From CAJWGI01 sp036011785 (lineage in GTDB: Bacteria; Chloroflexota; Anaerolineae; Anaerolineales; UBA11657): 8,055 nt of DNA. Each line of letters opens with the position of its first letter. Position 1 is the stretch's first letter. The notes under the pieces were generated by a model. It did not search any database. It was not told the origin of the DNA and worked only from the letters and a program-made list of their open reading frames with translations. Position numbers and translations under genes: made by a program. This document shows, piece after piece, positions 6,283 to 8,055 of the stretch. The stretch lies in assembly GCA_036011785.1 (NCBI GenBank), contig DASCOB010000042.1, forward strand, positions 1 to 8,055. The letters are read 5' to 3'.

Positions 6283-7683
6283 ATGAATTCCTATGATGAT
6301 TTAGAGCAGTATTGTTCCAATACAGCTGTCATCACAGGACATTCTGAAGAAATAAGCTATGCAGAATTGTTGGAAACAGCTGACAATATCGGGCAACAAC
6401 TCCCAAACCGTTGTCTCGTATTTGTAGTTTGTAAGAACTGTTTTGAATCCGTAGCGGGGTACATAGGTTTTATTCGAGCTAGAGCTGCCCTGGTTTTAAT
6501 TCCTGACGCAATCGATAACAAATTCTTTGCCAAACTTCTTGAGACATATAAACCTGGATACATCTACCTTCCTAAGGAACAACCCCTATTGTTGAGCAAT
6601 GTTGAAATTGTTTCGTCTCATCGTAGCTATACCTTACATAAAACCAACTACTGTATAGACTATTCCCTTCATGACGATCTTGCTATGTTAGTGAGCACGT
6701 CGGGTAGTACAGGCAGCCGCAAATTCGTACGACAATCATATGGTAACGTCAATAGTAATGCGGGTGCTATTGGTCAATATCTTGGCATTACTAGTGCTGA
6801 TCGTCCCATCACCACATTGCCTATGAGTTACACCTACGCTCTTTCCATAATCAACAGCCATCTACTAAAGGGGGCGTCAATCATCCTTACAGAGGCATCG
6901 CTAATGGAGAAGCGTTTTTGGGAGGCACTTAGAGACAACAATGCAACCACGTTTGGTGGTGTCCCATATTCATTTGAAATGTTGCAGAAATTGCGGTTTG
7001 AGGAGATGGACTTACCGAGTATTAGATATATCACACAGGCGGGCGGGAAATTAAATCTGGACTTGACATCTGAATTTGTTGAGAATTGTGCACAGAAAGA
7101 CATAGAATTTATTGTGATGTACGGTCAGGCCGAGGCAGCTCCACGCATGTCCTATTTGCCGTGGCAGCATGCTCGCACAAAGATTGGCAGCGTGGGTATT
7201 GCCATTCCTGGAGGAAAGTTTTGGTTGGAGGATGAATGTGGAAATGAAATAATAGACAGCGATGCAACAGGTGAGCTTGTCTATCAAGGTGACAATGTGA
7301 CGATGGGTTACGCAGAAAGCCGTTTTGATCTACGGAAAGGTGATGAAAACAACGGAATACTTCATACAGGTGATCTGGCAAGCAGGGACGCAGACGGATT
7401 TTATTATATTACTGGTAGAAAGAAACGCTTTTTGAAGATGTATGGTCATCGAGTGAACCTTGATGAAATTGAAGATCTTGTCAGGGCAGCAGGTCACAAC
7501 TGTGCATGTGTCGGTACTGATGACAAATTGAAGATATATTTTACGAAACCGGGGGAAAACGACCGAATCGTAAGTTATGTGTCAAAACGGACTGGAATAA
7601 ATACCGCAGGATTTGTCTCTGTGTACATAGACGAAATCCCACGCAATGAATCTGGGAAGGTTCTGTATTCAGCGCTAGGATAG
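6283..7683 (+). CDS. AMP-forming acyl ligase (adenylate-forming enzyme, acyl-ACP/CoA synthetase type)
   Basis: Predicted to activate a carboxylic acid as an acyl-adenylate with ATP and transfer it to a thiol, most likely the neighbouring ACP. The 466-residue product shows the ANL-superfamily core motifs in order: A3 loop STSGSTGSRK (138-147), GGVPYSFEML (225-234), TQAGGKL (251-257), A5 region MYGQAEA (279-285), A7 HTGDLASRDADG (361-372), A8 hinge GRKKRFLKMYGHRVNLDEIE (378-397) and A10 PRNESGKVLYSAL with catalytic-type Lys459. It is somewhat shorter than typical acyl-CoA synthetases. In A5 the usual Thr before Glu is Ala. AGAGG at 6273-6277 overlaps the ACP stop, implying coupled translation. 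Related ligases with near-identical motif context occur in surface-polysaccharide gene clusters. The substrate cannot be read from sequence. Confidence 0.93.
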   Translation: MNSYDDLEQYCSNTAVITGHSEEISYAELLETADNIGQQLPNRCLVFVVCKNCFESVAGYIGFIRARAALVLIPDAIDNKFFAKLLETYKPGYIYLPKEQPLLLSNVEIVSSHRSYTLHKTNYCIDYSLHDDLAMLVSTSGSTGSRKFVRQSYGNVNSNAGAIGQYLGITSADRPITTLPMSYTYALSIINSHLLKGASIILTEASLMEKRFWEALRDNNATTFGGVPYSFEMLQKLRFEEMDLPSIRYITQAGGKLNLDLTSEFVENCAQKDIEFIVMYGQAEAAPRMSYLPWQHARTKIGSVGIAIPGGKFWLEDECGNEIIDSDATGELVYQGDNVTMGYAESRFDLRKGDENNGILHTGDLASRDADGFYYITGRKKRFLKMYGHRVNLDEIEDLVRAAGHNCACVGTDDKLKIYFTKPGENDRIVSYVSKRTGINTAGFVSVYIDEIPRNESGKVLYSALG

Positions 7684-7702
7684 AATTAGAGAAAAAACCG
7701 CG

Positions 7703-8055
7703 ATGTTTGATCTTGACAGCATAATCGATACACCTCCATTTTCATTGGCAAAACAGAAAAAAAATTGGCTTTATGTAAATGCCCTACATGAACTCACGAA
7801 ACACCATTATGCAAATTGTACCCAATACCGGAAAATTCTCGATGTGTTAGGGTTTGACCCTAAAGTTACGTACAATATAGAGGATTTGCCGTTTATACCG
7901 GTGCGGCTCTTCAAGGATTATGATTTGTTGAGCGTGGAAAAATCCGAAATCATCAAGATGATGACCTCATCGGGCACTACGGGACAAAGTGTTTCCAAGA
8001 TATTTCTTGACCGGAAAACCGCAACTCATCAAACGAGGGTTCTTGGTAAGATTGT
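7703..8055 (+). CDS. LuxE-like acyl-protein synthetase, 3' end beyond window
   Basis: An open frame from ATG 7703 runs off the window end, giving the first 117 residues. LuxE-type enzymes activate a fatty acid as acyl-AMP and pass the acyl group to a cysteine of a partner protein, in the lux system the reductase LuxC. The visible N-terminus has the family layout: FDLDSIIDTPPFSLAKQKKNW (2-22), a helix ending HHYANCTQYRKILDVLGFDP, then LPFIPVRLFKDYDLLS and the nucleotide-binding loop MMTSSGTTGQSVSKIFLD with SSGTTG at about residues 94-99. It begins 19 bp after the ligase stop with only a weak ribosome binding site, suggesting coupling to the upstream gene. A PaaK/CapK-type ligase is the main alternative within the same superfamily. 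The catalytic C-terminal part is not visible. Confidence 0.85.
   Translation, partial: MFDLDSIIDTPPFSLAKQKKNWLYVNALHELTKHHYANCTQYRKILDVLGFDPKVTYNIEDLPFIPVRLFKDYDLLSVEKSEIIKMMTSSGTTGQSVSKIFLDRKTATHQTRVLGKI

Overview
This window joins two unlike pieces of DNA. About the first 5.2 kb is visibly GC-rich. It carries housekeeping-type genes: a ZIP metal transporter, a parvulin-type foldase lipoprotein, a membrane-anchored Pro/Thr-rich protein, rsmI, an FAD-dependent oxidoreductase and a broken enoyl-CoA hydratase. From about 5.3 kb onward the DNA is clearly richer in A+T. It holds a decayed IS3-family transposase followed by an acyl carrier protein, an acyl-activating ligase and a LuxE-type acyl-protein synthetase cut off by the window edge. 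The GC-rich part, with its long T/P-rich linker on a one-pass membrane protein and a lipoprotein PPIase, fits Chloroflexota (for example an Anaerolineae or Caldilineae type). That placement is an inference from style and rests on no marker gene.

Layout: 1-593 (+) ZIP transporter, 5' end outside the window. 614-641 probable promoter. 677-3182 (+) a probable three-gene operon: parvulin lipoprotein (TTG start), membrane-anchored T/P-rich protein, rsmI. 3197-5217 (-) a two-gene unit convergent with rsmI: an intact 406-residue sulfide:quinone-oxidoreductase-like flavoprotein, then an enoyl-CoA hydratase pseudogene with one in-frame stop and two single-base frameshifts. 5218-5448 is AT-rich intergenic DNA with a consensus promoter overlapped by a near-perfect 19-bp dyad. 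5449-5865 (+) 5'-truncated IS3-family transposase relic. 5866-6034 leader of the next operon. 6035-8055 (+) ACP, AMP-forming ligase, LuxE-like protein.

How the genes work together: the three AT-rich genes are tightly spaced and form a dedicated acyl-handling module. The ligase would activate a carboxylic acid and load it on the ACP. The LuxE-like protein would pass the acyl group on, by analogy with the LuxE/LuxC fatty acid reductase probably to a LuxC-like reductase encoded just downstream. Similar gene sets are familiar from surface-polysaccharide loci, which commonly are AT-rich, horizontally acquired and flanked by IS debris. The identity of the acyl group and its acceptor cannot be read from this window.
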